Shown here: one piece after another, positions 1 through 7,325 of the stretch
How positions within the stretch are numbered: position 1 is the stretch's first letter
Layout: every line of letters begins with the position of its first letter
DNA from: JBBDNC01 sp040877875
GTDB lineage: Bacteria > Bacteroidota > Rhodothermia > Balneolales > Balneolaceae
DNA length: 18,951 nt
NCBI GenBank assembly: GCA_040877875.1
Contig: JBBDNC010000117.1
Span: 1-18,951, forward strand
Direction of reading: 5' to 3'
Program-made: the position numbers and the translations under genes
Notes under the pieces: model-generated
Database searches by the model: none
Told to the model about the DNA's origin: nothing
What the model saw: only the letters and a program-made list of their open reading frames with translations

Positions 1-208
1 AATTCGCTCAGGCTTTGATATTGAACAAAACCCCTGGTTTTTCAAAGCCCTCTTATAAAATAATCTGCCTGTCTGTAACTTAAAACCTTTATAGATCATT
101 GAAAAATACGTACAAATTCTTGCAATCCGTTGACAGATAGGGCTCTTAGAGGAAACGTACAGGGCTCACTCCACCGTATATGTTAATTAAAACTTCCCTT
201 GATGCGTA

Positions 209-362
209 TAGCGGTTGAATAAAGCTGCATATGGAATATAGTGGTCTACATCGCTACCCGGCTTTTAATCCCCTCCCCGGAGGGGTGCAGGGGTGGGTTC
301 GTTTGACAGACAAGTTATATTCATGGGAAACGATGGTATATTATATATAAATTCAACCGCTA
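209..362. repeat. Inverted-repeat-bounded segment with GC-rich palindrome
   Basis: A 12-nt sequence TAGCGGTTGAAT at 209-220 recurs as its exact reverse complement at 351-362. Between them lies a 7-bp perfect hairpin, CCCCTCC (270-276) with GGAGGGG (279-285), followed by a G-rich tail to about 298. GC-rich palindromes of this kind, with a trailing GGGGTGGGTT-like tail, often occur as dispersed intergenic repeats in Bacteroidota-like genomes (recollection, not searched). No target-site duplication was identified, so calling it a mobile element is speculative. Confidence 0.3.
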
Positions 363-479
363 AACAAGTTCTCTTGATCAATATGTATACCATGCAATCT
401 GTCAAAAATACATTGTATATACTCACAGGATCAGCTAGTGGCACCTCAATACAAACAATATTTCTACATACCTATTATT

Positions 480-523
480 TATGAAAAAGGCGGCCAAACC
501 GTGACGTTCACCACCTTTTCATA
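480..523 (-). terminator. Probable intrinsic terminator of the beta-barrel gene
   Basis: The left arm at 480-493 (TATGAAAAAGGCGG) pairs with the right arm at 511-523 (CCACCTTTTCATA) around a loop of about 17 nt. In minus-strand RNA the single mismatch becomes a G-U wobble and there is one bulged base. The GC core is followed by a U-rich arm. It lies about 30 nt beyond the stop codon of the 552-1118 gene, as expected for an A/U-flanked bidirectional terminator. Confidence 0.5.
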
Positions 524-551
524 TATTATCTCTGTCTTCCCATTCAACTAC

Positions 552-1118
552 TTAGAAATGAATGTTGACTCCAATTGCCAGCCTGCTATTCTGGCTGTAA
601 TCAAATTCATCGTCTTTAAACAATCTGGAAAACCGATATTCAATAAAAGGCCGGATCACCGGGATCGGCAATATTTCCGTTCCCACAAAGACATTCCAAT
701 AGAAGCTTTGTTCATCGAATTGCTGTTCATTCACTCCGGTGCGGACCGATTCAAAGCTTTCACTGCCCAGGCCTAAACCGGCATAGGGATTTACCAGGCC
801 AAGATCAACACCGCCGTAAGCGGCCATACCAAAATCATAATTATCAATCTCTGTCGTATAACTTTGAGTCTCAGCTTCTATTTCATCGCTGAAATAACTG
901 AAATGGCCCCGGAGTCCCAAATCAATAACCGGGATGCCGGAAAGGATTTGCCGTTGTAATCGCAGGCCGAATCCATTGGCCGGATCTTCATCCCTTACCT
1001 CGTATGAAGCTCCGGCGCTCCATTGTGCGACAACAGGGTCAGCCGATAAAAAAGTGGTTAAAAAAAGAAAGAACGAAAGAATAGATATGCCGATAATCCG
1101 TTTAGATAAAGTTTCCAT
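552..1118 (-). CDS. Small outer-membrane beta-barrel protein
   Basis: This 188-residue protein has a hydrophobic signal sequence (about residues 8-31, with likely cleavage near VVAQ). The mature part is built from alternating hydrophobic/polar beta-strands rich in Gly, Tyr and Phe (for example NPYAGLGLGSESF and PFIEYRFSRLF) and ends in ...GVNIHF. A terminal Phe is the usual recognition signal for the BAM complex. Size and pattern fit an 8-stranded OmpX/opacity-like barrel. No enzymatic motif is visible, and a structural, adhesin or small-pore role is all that can be suggested. It lies downstream of the solo response regulator on the same strand after 242 nt, so it probably has its own promoter, and a probable terminator follows it. 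Confidence 0.75.
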   Translation of the reverse strand: METLSKRIIGISILSFFLFLTTFLSADPVVAQWSAGASYEVRDEDPANGFGLRLQRQILSGIPVIDLGLRGHFSYFSDEIEAETQSYTTEIDNYDFGMAAYGGVDLGLVNPYAGLGLGSESFESVRTGVNEQQFDEQSFYWNVFVGTEILPIPVIRPFIEYRFSRLFKDDEFDYSQNSRLAIGVNIHF

Positions 1119-1302
1119 AATCTGTTACCTGTAGATGATTTTTAAAATTGGCTCTTCAGGATATGGCTTGAGATAGAGAGGAAAACAAAAACTGTGTCCT
1201 GAATCTGTTTCAGGCCCATTCCCGGCAGAGTCGAAAAATGGAATGAAAAACCGGATGCCGTCCTTTCAACCTCAAAGCGAGTCACAAGCCGCCAATTTTT
1301 TA

Positions 1303-1323
1303 TTAACTGTTTACTGTTAACTG
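1303..1323. repeat. Three tandem 7-nt repeats
   Basis: TTAACTG-TTTACTG-TTAACTG reads as three consecutive heptamers differing at one base, between the solo response-regulator gene and the beta-barrel gene. On the minus strand this is about 185-205 nt upstream of the beta-barrel start. It could be a binding-site array or a chance low-complexity run. The rest of the gap 1119-1360 shows only a weak 6-bp hairpin (CCTGAA at 1198-1203 with TTCAGG at 1209-1214). Confidence 0.3.
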
Positions 1324-1360
1324 ATCCCTGAAAAGATATATTGTAAGCAGGTACCCGGTT

Positions 1361-1768
1361 TTATTCATTTCCAGGTTCAGGCCACAATTTTGAAATCAAC
1401 TTACTGATTTCAGCGATGGAAATCGGTTTTACCAAATATTCCACATGCTTCGTTTCATCGGCAAGGCTTCTGTTCAGCTCATCCGAGTTGCCTGTAATAT
1501 AGATTACCGGTACCTGAGCAGTCTTCTGTATCTGTTTGACGGCATCTATTCCCGAGATCCCGGGTCCCAGGTATATGTCAACGAGCATCAGGTCGGGGGG
1601 GGACTCCAACGCAAACCGGATCGCCTCTTCACCGGTTTCGGCTCGATCAATATGCTGAAATCCCAGCTTCTGCAACATTACCTGCAGGCTCATCATCAGG
1701 ATCAGATCGTCTTCGATGATCAGGATTCGCCGCTTCCGATACCTTTCTTCAGGTTGTATTTTATTCAT
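1361..1768 (-). CDS. Single-domain response regulator (receiver only)
   Basis: This 135-residue protein consists of one CheY-like receiver and no output domain. Acidic residues D20 and D21 (IIEDD), phosphoacceptor D64 (LMLVDIYLGPG), T92 (YITGNS) and K114 (LVKP) are all present, so it should be phosphorylatable. The DIxL...GIDAV pattern is typical of receivers that partner HWE/HisKA_2 kinases (family knowledge). It starts 17 nt after the stop of the HisKA_2 protein, with a good GGAGA site 8 nt before the ATG, so the two are almost certainly co-transcribed partners. With no output domain it must act through protein contacts or pass phosphate on. A run of eight C residues on the coding strand falls at codons 56-58, just before the phosphorylation site. 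Confidence 0.9.
   Translation of the reverse strand: MNKIQPEERYRKRRILIIEDDLILMMSLQVMLQKLGFQHIDRAETGEEAIRFALESPPDLMLVDIYLGPGISGIDAVKQIQKTAQVPVIYITGNSDELNRSLADETKHVEYLVKPISIAEISKLISKLWPEPGNE
1595..1602 (-). repeat. C8 homopolymer inside the response-regulator gene
   Basis: Eight consecutive G on the plus strand are eight C in the coding sense. They cover codons TCC-CCC-CCC (Ser-Pro-Pro), six residues before phosphoacceptor D64. Slippage by one base would frameshift the receiver before its active site. Tracts of this length can be contingency loci in other bacteria, but whether this one varies is unknown. Confidence 0.6.
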
Positions 1769-1785
1769 GATTTAATTCTCCATAC

Positions 1786-3999
1786 CTAAACCAAAAATGC
1801 ATTACTTGACCCTCTTACATTCGTTTTCTCAAATGTTATTCTCAGAGAGTTCTTCTCTTCATATATGAATTCAAACGAGGCCTTCAACTGATGCAGCAGA
1901 ACCTGTACGATTTTTAAATTTAAAAGTTCACCGGTTTCAATATCTTTTTTCGTAATCGTTTGAATGTAGTCGGCAGACAGGACGATTTTGACCCGGTTCC
2001 CTGACATGGACAGCTTGAGGCCAATTCGGTCTGACATTCCATCTGCCGCCTCCGTCGATAAAAACAGAAGTTCATTGATCAGCAACCCGCAGGAAACAGC
2101 CTGGTTTAAGTTAAGGTTCACCGGCCTCAAGTCAAGGTCAATAAACGTTGAATCTTCATCCATTTCAATAATCTGATTCGTTAATCGCTGAAAATAGGAA
2201 TGAAGTTCGACGTGGACGACATCTGCCTGCTGATAGACCGATTCATGAATCTTTGCAATGGCAAAAATACGGCTCTGAACCTGTTTTAGACGGTTGCTCA
2301 GTTTGTCGTCATCGCCATCCATCATTTGAAGGTCCATCAGTCCGGTAATGACTGCCAGGTTGTTCTTTACCCTGTGATGCACTTCCTGCAACAGGACCTC
2401 TTTTTCATGCAGTGTTTTCTCAAGGGTTTCTTTTCCTTTTTCAACCTCCAGGCGGGCTTCCTGTTCCATTTTAAACAGGTCTGTAATTCGTTTTTCCAGC
2501 TTCACCCGTTGGCTGATATCTACATACATCTCATACGTTGCCATCACTGCATCATTCACCGATACGGGAACTGTGGCAAGCAGAATCGAGATCTCTTCAC
2601 CGTTTTTGTGCAGCCGGACCGTTTCCTGCTGGCCGGTTATACCTTTAAAAGTTTTGTTTAACAAGCTTGCGGATTCCTCTTTTAAATGAGCCGGTGAAAT
2701 CAATTGTGTTACATTTTTCCCGACCAGCTCATTCCGGTTAAAGCCGAACATTTTTACAAATTTGTCATTCACCCTTTCTGCTTTCTTTTCGGAATCAATC
2801 AAAACCATGCCCACCGGAGCATTGTCAAACAACTGGCTCATGAGTTCAAAGGCAACCTTCTTTTCCTCTTCTATTTTCAGATTTTCCGATATATCAATCC
2901 CGGTGGCCACTACATATTTGTTTTGCCCGCTTTCGAACAGGTTACTGCGAAAACGGTAAGTGCGGACTTCTCCGTTCTTTAAATTCAGATCGAGGTTCGT
3001 CACTACATGGCCTGTGGAGTATACCTGTTCCAGGTTTTCCCGTAAAGCTTCCCGGGATTTTTCATTTACGATATCGAATGCATTGTATTGCCGTAATTCC
3101 TCTTCTGAATACCCGAGATCCCGGTACATCGTATCGTTCCAGTTGATTAAAGTGCCGTTTTGATCCAACACTACAAATAATCCGGGAAGGCTGCTGATGG
3201 CTGTTTTGGTAAATCGCTGCTCTTTCAACAATTCCTGTTCAACTGCTTTTTTTTGTGAAACATCCCGGAACATCGTAAATACCCGTAGCTGAGCATGCTC
3301 GTTCCGGTACAATTTCGAGGTCACATCCACCGGAATTTCGACTCCCCGTTTATTCAGGAAAATCATCTCCCCCTGGAACTCTCCGGATTGTTCCCGGATG
3401 GCAAGTGCATGAATCGCATCCGGATTTTTCATATCCATCAACTTCTCTTTGGGCAGGCCGGGCAACTCATCCGAATCATAGCCCAATATGGCCGCCGCCG
3501 AAGGATTACACTCCAGAATCTCCCCTTCCTGATTGCTTAGAATAATGCCCATGATGTTATCCTTGAACTGCTGCTTGTATCGATCTTCACAATCTCTTAG
3601 GGCTATGGCAGTTTGATACTCTCGTGTGACATCCCCGTGTACGACCATAAATTTTTCCTGTTCTTTATCTACAGGCTTAATCGTCACTTTTAGCCATTGT
3701 ACCTTTTCCGCTCCCTCCGTTGACACAGAATAGGGAATACTAAAACTCTCTTTTTCCCCGTCCAGTACACTCCGCAAACCCAGAATCATCTTTAAAGCAT
3801 AGTCATTCCCGGTTTCCGCCTGTTTTGCCAGAACGTGGAAATAGTTTTTCCCGATCGACGAAGAGCCGATAAAAGGCGATCCCGATGAATTCTCTTTCCA
3901 GCGCTTATTCGCTTTGGATACCTCTGCCTGGCTGTTCAGCAACGCTACACAAGCCGGGAAAGAGTTCAGCAGATTCAATTCCATAATCTCTGTATTCAT
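1786..3999 (-). CDS. Four-PAS HisKA_2 sensor protein with degenerate ATP-binding domain (pseudokinase-like)
   Basis: From the ATG at 3999 the protein is 737 residues (an upstream TTG at 4023 is possible but has no better ribosome site). There is no membrane segment, so it is cytoplasmic. A divergent PAS domain (about 1-125) is followed by three clear PAS domains (about 135-255, 265-375 and 385-495), a charged helical linker and a HisKA_2 domain with HHRVKNNLAVITGL, where H542 is the expected phosphoacceptor. The C-terminal HATPase-like region keeps the hydrophobic pattern but has lost the catalytic boxes. The N-box reads NELLFLST, with L647 where the Mg-binding Asn of NELxTNA should be. No DxGxG can be found after VKIVLSADYI, and LLNLKIV replaces GLGLxIV. 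ATP binding is therefore unlikely by sequence. The reading frame is long and open, so this is not simple decay. It probably serves the receiver encoded 17 nt downstream as phosphotransferase, phosphatase or scaffold (inference). Confidence 0.85.
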   Translation of the reverse strand: MNTEIMELNLLNSFPACVALLNSQAEVSKANKRWKENSSGSPFIGSSSIGKNYFHVLAKQAETGNDYALKMILGLRSVLDGEKESFSIPYSVSTEGAEKVQWLKVTIKPVDKEQEKFMVVHGDVTREYQTAIALRDCEDRYKQQFKDNIMGIILSNQEGEILECNPSAAAILGYDSDELPGLPKEKLMDMKNPDAIHALAIREQSGEFQGEMIFLNKRGVEIPVDVTSKLYRNEHAQLRVFTMFRDVSQKKAVEQELLKEQRFTKTAISSLPGLFVVLDQNGTLINWNDTMYRDLGYSEEELRQYNAFDIVNEKSREALRENLEQVYSTGHVVTNLDLNLKNGEVRTYRFRSNLFESGQNKYVVATGIDISENLKIEEEKKVAFELMSQLFDNAPVGMVLIDSEKKAERVNDKFVKMFGFNRNELVGKNVTQLISPAHLKEESASLLNKTFKGITGQQETVRLHKNGEEISILLATVPVSVNDAVMATYEMYVDISQRVKLEKRITDLFKMEQEARLEVEKGKETLEKTLHEKEVLLQEVHHRVKNNLAVITGLMDLQMMDGDDDKLSNRLKQVQSRIFAIAKIHESVYQQADVVHVELHSYFQRLTNQIIEMDEDSTFIDLDLRPVNLNLNQAVSCGLLINELLFLSTEAADGMSDRIGLKLSMSGNRVKIVLSADYIQTITKKDIETGELLNLKIVQVLLHQLKASFEFIYEEKNSLRITFEKTNVRGSSNAFLV

Positions 4000-4073
4000 G
4001 ACAATCTCTGTTCTATTATACAATTCACCCGTAAAGATGAGAGATTTCCAGACTTGATAACAGACGTTAAAAG

Positions 4074-4104
4074 CCTATTTTTGGGAATAGGTAAAAACAC
4101 CTAT
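4074..4104 (-). promoter_or_regulatory. Nested, mutually exclusive palindromes upstream of the pseudokinase gene
   Basis: CCTATT (4074-4079) can pair with AATAGG (4086-4091). The overlapping ATAGGT (4087-4092) can instead pair with ACCTAT (4099-4104). On the minus strand the second reads ATAGGTGTTTTTACCTAT. The site sits 75-105 nt upstream of the ATG at 3999. It could be an operator, perhaps for the neighbouring NarL-type regulator, since such proteins bind paired heptamers, or two competing leader hairpins. Neither has been tested. Confidence 0.35.
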
Positions 4105-4182
4105 CAAGGACTCTATCCAATAAGTGAATATTGAACACAGATTGATCAGTATTTCGAGAACTGCAGGGAATTCACTCACCCA

Positions 4183-4207
4183 AAATAGTTCGTCAAACTG
4201 ACTATTT
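4183..4207 (-). terminator. Possible terminator hairpin after the LuxR-type regulator
   Basis: AAATAGT (4183-4189) and ACTATTT (4201-4207) form a perfect 7-bp stem with an 11-nt loop. It lies about 110 nt beyond the regulator stop codon on the minus strand and is followed in that direction by only a short U run. It is AU-rich and therefore weak. Confidence 0.25.
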
Positions 4208-4316
4208 ACCGGGATTCAATAACAAAATATGACAGTACTTCGGAAACACAGAGTATAGGATGGGTTATTCTGATACGGAAGTTACCAGACAACCGGAAGA
4301 TCCATTGGAATTCCCT

Positions 4317-4967
4317 TCACAGATCGGGCAGGCCTTCTTCCAGGGCGTATCGAACGAGCCCGGCAGTATTTTTTGCCCCGGTTTTCTGAAGAAGGTTTCT
4401 GCGGTGGGCATCGACGGTTCGAACGCTGATGAATAACTTCTCTGCAATTTTCTGATTGGTATATTCCCTCACTATCAGCTTCAAAACTTCCTTTTCACGT
4501 TTTGTGATCTCAATTTTCTCCCGCCTCTTTGGTTTCCCCTTGTTTTGGACTAATTCCATCATAACGCTCCGTGTAGCATCGCTGCTGAAATAATGCTGTC
4601 CTTCCATGATTGTGTGTATCGCTTCCTTCAGCTCCTCCCGCGTTGTACTTTTCAATATATAACCCGAAGCACCGGCCTGAATCATTTTACGAACGTGTAA
4701 ATCCTGATTGGAGACAGTAAGGGCTAATATTTTTATCTCGGGATATAACTCCTTAATACGTGTAGTCCCCTCTATGCCGTCCATTCCCGGCATGCTGATA
4801 TCCATGATCACCAGATCTATTTCAAGATTTTCGCAAAGGCCCAGGGCTTGCTCCCCCTCTGCCGCTTCCCCTACCACCTCCAGGCCGGGTTGAGTTTTGA
4901 TGAGGGATTTCAGACCGTCACGTACGATTTCGTGATCATCCACCAGTAAAATATTAATATTCGCCAT
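4317..4967 (-). CDS. NarL/FixJ-family (LuxR-type HTH) response regulator
   Basis: This 216-residue two-domain DNA-binding regulator has a receiver (about 1-120) with D10/D11, phosphoacceptor D56 (LVIMDISMPGMDG), T84 and K106, all intact. A GerE-type helix-turn-helix (about 150-212) carries the classic ITKREKEVLKL start and IAEKLFISVRTVDAHRRN recognition helix. Its ATG overlaps the end of the upstream histidine kinase by 14 nt, with an AGGAG site inside the kinase coding sequence, so the two are translationally coupled partners. Phosphorylation at D56 should promote dimerisation and binding to paired heptamer sites, as in NarL (family knowledge). Its targets are not visible, although the palindromes at 4074-4104 and the divergent genes nearby are candidates. 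Confidence 0.95.
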   Translation of the reverse strand: MANINILLVDDHEIVRDGLKSLIKTQPGLEVVGEAAEGEQALGLCENLEIDLVIMDISMPGMDGIEGTTRIKELYPEIKILALTVSNQDLHVRKMIQAGASGYILKSTTREELKEAIHTIMEGQHYFSSDATRSVMMELVQNKGKPKRREKIEITKREKEVLKLIVREYTNQKIAEKLFISVRTVDAHRRNLLQKTGAKNTAGLVRYALEEGLPDL

Positions 4968-7056
4968 TTTTTAAGACTCCTGTTACTGTTAATTTATTAA
5001 CCGGCACTTCAACCAGAATCACCGTCCCTTCATTTTTTTTACTTTGAATGGTCAGGGTCCCCTTCAGGACTTCCGCCCTGTTCTGCATACTGATTAATCC
5101 CAGTCCGCTGTCTTCACTTCGTTTGGCATGTACATCAAACCCCATCCCGTTATCCTGAATTCTGCAAGCCAGGATATCATCCTCCAATATCAGGCGGACA
5201 TCAATCCGGTCACACTTTGAATATCGAAGGGCATTGTTCAGCCCCTCCTGAAGTATCCTGTAAATATTCAATTTAACAGGATCCGGGAGAATTACATCTT
5301 CAATATTTTCCAGATACGAGAATGTAACCCCGGAATCCGCTTCAAGGTCTTGAATCAGGGATTCTGTGGCATGAGACAATCCGAATTCCTCAATAGCTCT
5401 CGGTAGCAGGTTGTGGGAAATTCGACGGGTTTCTTCAATCGCATAGTGGAGTTGCTTCAATCCTTTGTCAAACTGCTCCAATCGTTTTTTATCTACCCTG
5501 GCCAAAGCCCCGTGAAGGGATTCTAAATTCAGGCTTGCGGCGGTCAGGTATTGTGCGAGTCCGTCGTGTAATTCTTTGGCCACCCGTTTTCGTTCCTGTT
5601 CGCTTCCTTCGATAATCGACCGGATGGACCGTTCCTGATACCGTTTCCGTTCGGTGATATCCCAACCGATTCCTATTAGGGTATCGTCACTCAATCTGAT
5701 ATTCGTCCAGGAAGTCTGGACGGATTTTCCGGATTTGGTTACCATTTCCAGGTCTTTCCAGCCTTGACCCGGGTTGGCCATAAACTGTTTCACTTCTTCC
5801 TGATGTTTTTGATCAGGATACAAGGCATCAAAAATGTCAATGTCCGGGATCTCGTCATTTTTCCATCCTGTAACGGCTTCAAACTCCCTGTTTACAGATA
5901 TATCTTCCAAATCGAGCCGGTACGTGGTAATCATGACCGGAATATTCTCAAAGATCTTCCGGAGCAATTCCTGTTCCCTTTTCCTGGCAAGTTTATCCCC
6001 GATTTCACTTCCGATCCCGGAAAAGAATCTCATCAAATTGTTATTCAGAGGCTGCTTGCGGGTACTGAAGAGCATCAGAACGGCAATGACACTTTGATCG
6101 GCAATCACCGGGACGGACAATACCGATTTCATACCTGCACGGGTCGTATCTTTCTTTTGTTTAAACCGCTCATCGTTCGCCAGATCTTCAACCCATTGCG
6201 CTTTCAAACTCTCCACGGTCGTCCCCACTATCCCTTCTCCGATTGCGAAAGTATACTCGCTGACCAGCCGGTCAAATTCTTCAAATTGCTCACCCTCGGT
6301 GTGCCAGCCTACTTCTTTATGATAAACATCTTTCTGTTGATCCGGGGTAAAAGCAAATCCGGCCTCCCAGTGCAATTCCTGGCAGATATTCCTTAAGACA
6401 CTTCTGAGGGCGGACTGAAAATCTTTTGCAGGTTCGACAGAAAGTATCAACTGGAGCAGGAGGTTCGTATAGGCTTCAAAAGCTCTTTTTTCACTGACAT
6501 CCACGATAATTATCTCTTGCATTGGCTTGTCAGATATAGATACATCGGAAATGACAAGCTCTCCCCACAAATCCGAACCGTCTTTTTTCAATAAATGCGC
6601 CTCTGTAACATGGCCTTCCTCTTTGTTCCGGGCCGATTCTAACGCATTCTCTATATTGTCCTGTTGATTCGGGTGGACAAAATCTACAAACGCCCGTCCT
6701 GTGAGGGTCTTAATATCATAGCCAAGTAATTTTGAAACGGTCAGATTACCGTCTGCAATTCTCCCCTCTTGTAGATGCAGGATACCTACGCCCGCATGGT
6801 TAAACATCGATTTGATGTGGTCTGATTGTTCGTTTGAACTTCGGTTGAGCCGTTTGATCAGCCAGAAGAGAAGTGCCGAGGTAGCCAGTACAAAAAACCA
6901 CCCTTTAATAGTTTGAAATCTTGACAGTAATAGAGGGTCCGATACCAGAAAGTCGAGCAGACGATCAGTAAAGGCAATCCAAAGGATTGAAATAATCAGG
7001 TAAATAAAAACAACCTTTACCGTCGATAGATGAAATCTGTTTTGATTGTCAAACAT
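4954..7056 (-). CDS. Membrane PAS-GAF-PAS histidine kinase, HisKA_3 (NarX/DegS) type
   Basis: I place the start at the ATG at 7056, giving 700 residues, because AGAGGG lies 8 nt upstream and the extra N-terminal frame to 7179 is not membrane-like. Two transmembrane helices (about 13-30 and 51-68) flank a short outer loop containing the WIAFTDRLL motif and the FQTIKGWFFVL segment common to many bacterial sensor proteins. A PAS domain (about 80-190), a GAF domain (about 205-365) and a second PAS (about 375-485) follow. The HisKA_3 domain has KELHDGLAQYL with phosphoacceptor H497. The HATPase domain has an intact N-box (LQEGLNNALRYSK), G1 box (DNGMGF) and G2 box (SGLGLISM). The kinase should be active and phosphorylate the overlapping NarL-type regulator. 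The signal is unknown; PAS and GAF suggest a redox, ligand or light cue. Confidence 0.93.
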   Translation of the reverse strand: MFDNQNRFHLSTVKVVFIYLIISILWIAFTDRLLDFLVSDPLLLSRFQTIKGWFFVLATSALLFWLIKRLNRSSNEQSDHIKSMFNHAGVGILHLQEGRIADGNLTVSKLLGYDIKTLTGRAFVDFVHPNQQDNIENALESARNKEEGHVTEAHLLKKDGSDLWGELVISDVSISDKPMQEIIIVDVSEKRAFEAYTNLLLQLILSVEPAKDFQSALRSVLRNICQELHWEAGFAFTPDQQKDVYHKEVGWHTEGEQFEEFDRLVSEYTFAIGEGIVGTTVESLKAQWVEDLANDERFKQKKDTTRAGMKSVLSVPVIADQSVIAVLMLFSTRKQPLNNNLMRFFSGIGSEIGDKLARKREQELLRKIFENIPVMITTYRLDLEDISVNREFEAVTGWKNDEIPDIDIFDALYPDQKHQEEVKQFMANPGQGWKDLEMVTKSGKSVQTSWTNIRLSDDTLIGIGWDITERKRYQERSIRSIIEGSEQERKRVAKELHDGLAQYLTAASLNLESLHGALARVDKKRLEQFDKGLKQLHYAIEETRRISHNLLPRAIEEFGLSHATESLIQDLEADSGVTFSYLENIEDVILPDPVKLNIYRILQEGLNNALRYSKCDRIDVRLILEDDILACRIQDNGMGFDVHAKRSEDSGLGLISMQNRAEVLKGTLTIQSKKNEGTVILVEVPVNKLTVTGVLKNGEY

Positions 7057-7064
7057 TTTAATAA

Positions 7065-7070
7065 CCCTCT
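7065..7070 (-). promoter_or_regulatory. Ribosome binding site deciding the kinase start
   Basis: AGAGGG on the minus strand lies 8 nt before the ATG at 7056. No comparable site precedes the upstream candidate at 7179, so the shorter protein, starting directly before the first membrane helix, is preferred. Confidence 0.6.
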
Positions 7071-7150
7071 TGATTAATTTAATCAAGTTGCATTGAAATG
7101 CAAGCATGTACCAAAATGATACATTGAATCGCCTTGAAAAGTACTTCCGA

Positions 7151-7158
7151 GGGGGGGG
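7151..7158 (-). repeat. G8/C8 homopolymer upstream of the kinase
   Basis: Eight consecutive G on the plus strand lie about 95 nt upstream of the chosen kinase start, in the 269-nt gap between mtgA and the kinase gene. The position is compatible with a promoter or leader. It is the second 8-nt G/C tract in this signalling locus. Confidence 0.5.
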
Positions 7159-7325
7159 CTCTGAATGGCCCTGAAACATGAAAAACCGGATGTGATACAG
7201 TGTGGAAAAGTAAAGGAAAAACTGAAACCGTAACTGATTGATTTTATGATACTTGATGATGAAAGTAAACGAATGTAATATCAGATTATTCCCGCCATCA
7301 GCAAGGGGATTTCCTATAACTACTT

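Larger units (their letters stand above)
1..551. other. AT-rich non-coding left flank
   Basis: I see no convincing gene here. The short open frames on both strands lack a plausible ribosome site, a recognisable domain or normal composition. The stretch is more AT-rich than its neighbours, apart from a GC-rich palindrome near 270-300. It contains inverted repeats (209-220 with 351-362; 302-310 with 398-406) and, at its right end, a probable terminator for the beta-barrel gene. It may be the remains of a mobile or dispersed repeat element (inference). Confidence 0.5.
4000..4316. other. Intergenic control region before the pseudokinase gene
   Basis: No gene is seen. The region separates the LuxR-type regulator from the HisKA_2 protein, both on the minus strand, and presumably holds a terminator for the first and a promoter for the second. 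Palindromes at 4074-4104 and a 7-bp hairpin at 4183-4207 are listed separately. Confidence 0.5.

Noticed and set aside
293..776. Two overlapping plus-strand frames of 63 and 112 codons at the left edge
   Set aside because: The larger one runs antisense into the beta-barrel gene, and neither has a credible start or recognisable sequence.
1198..1214. CCTGAA/TTCAGG hairpin upstream of the beta-barrel gene as terminator or riboswitch
   Set aside because: A six-base stem with no U tract and no conserved aptamer features is too weak to call.
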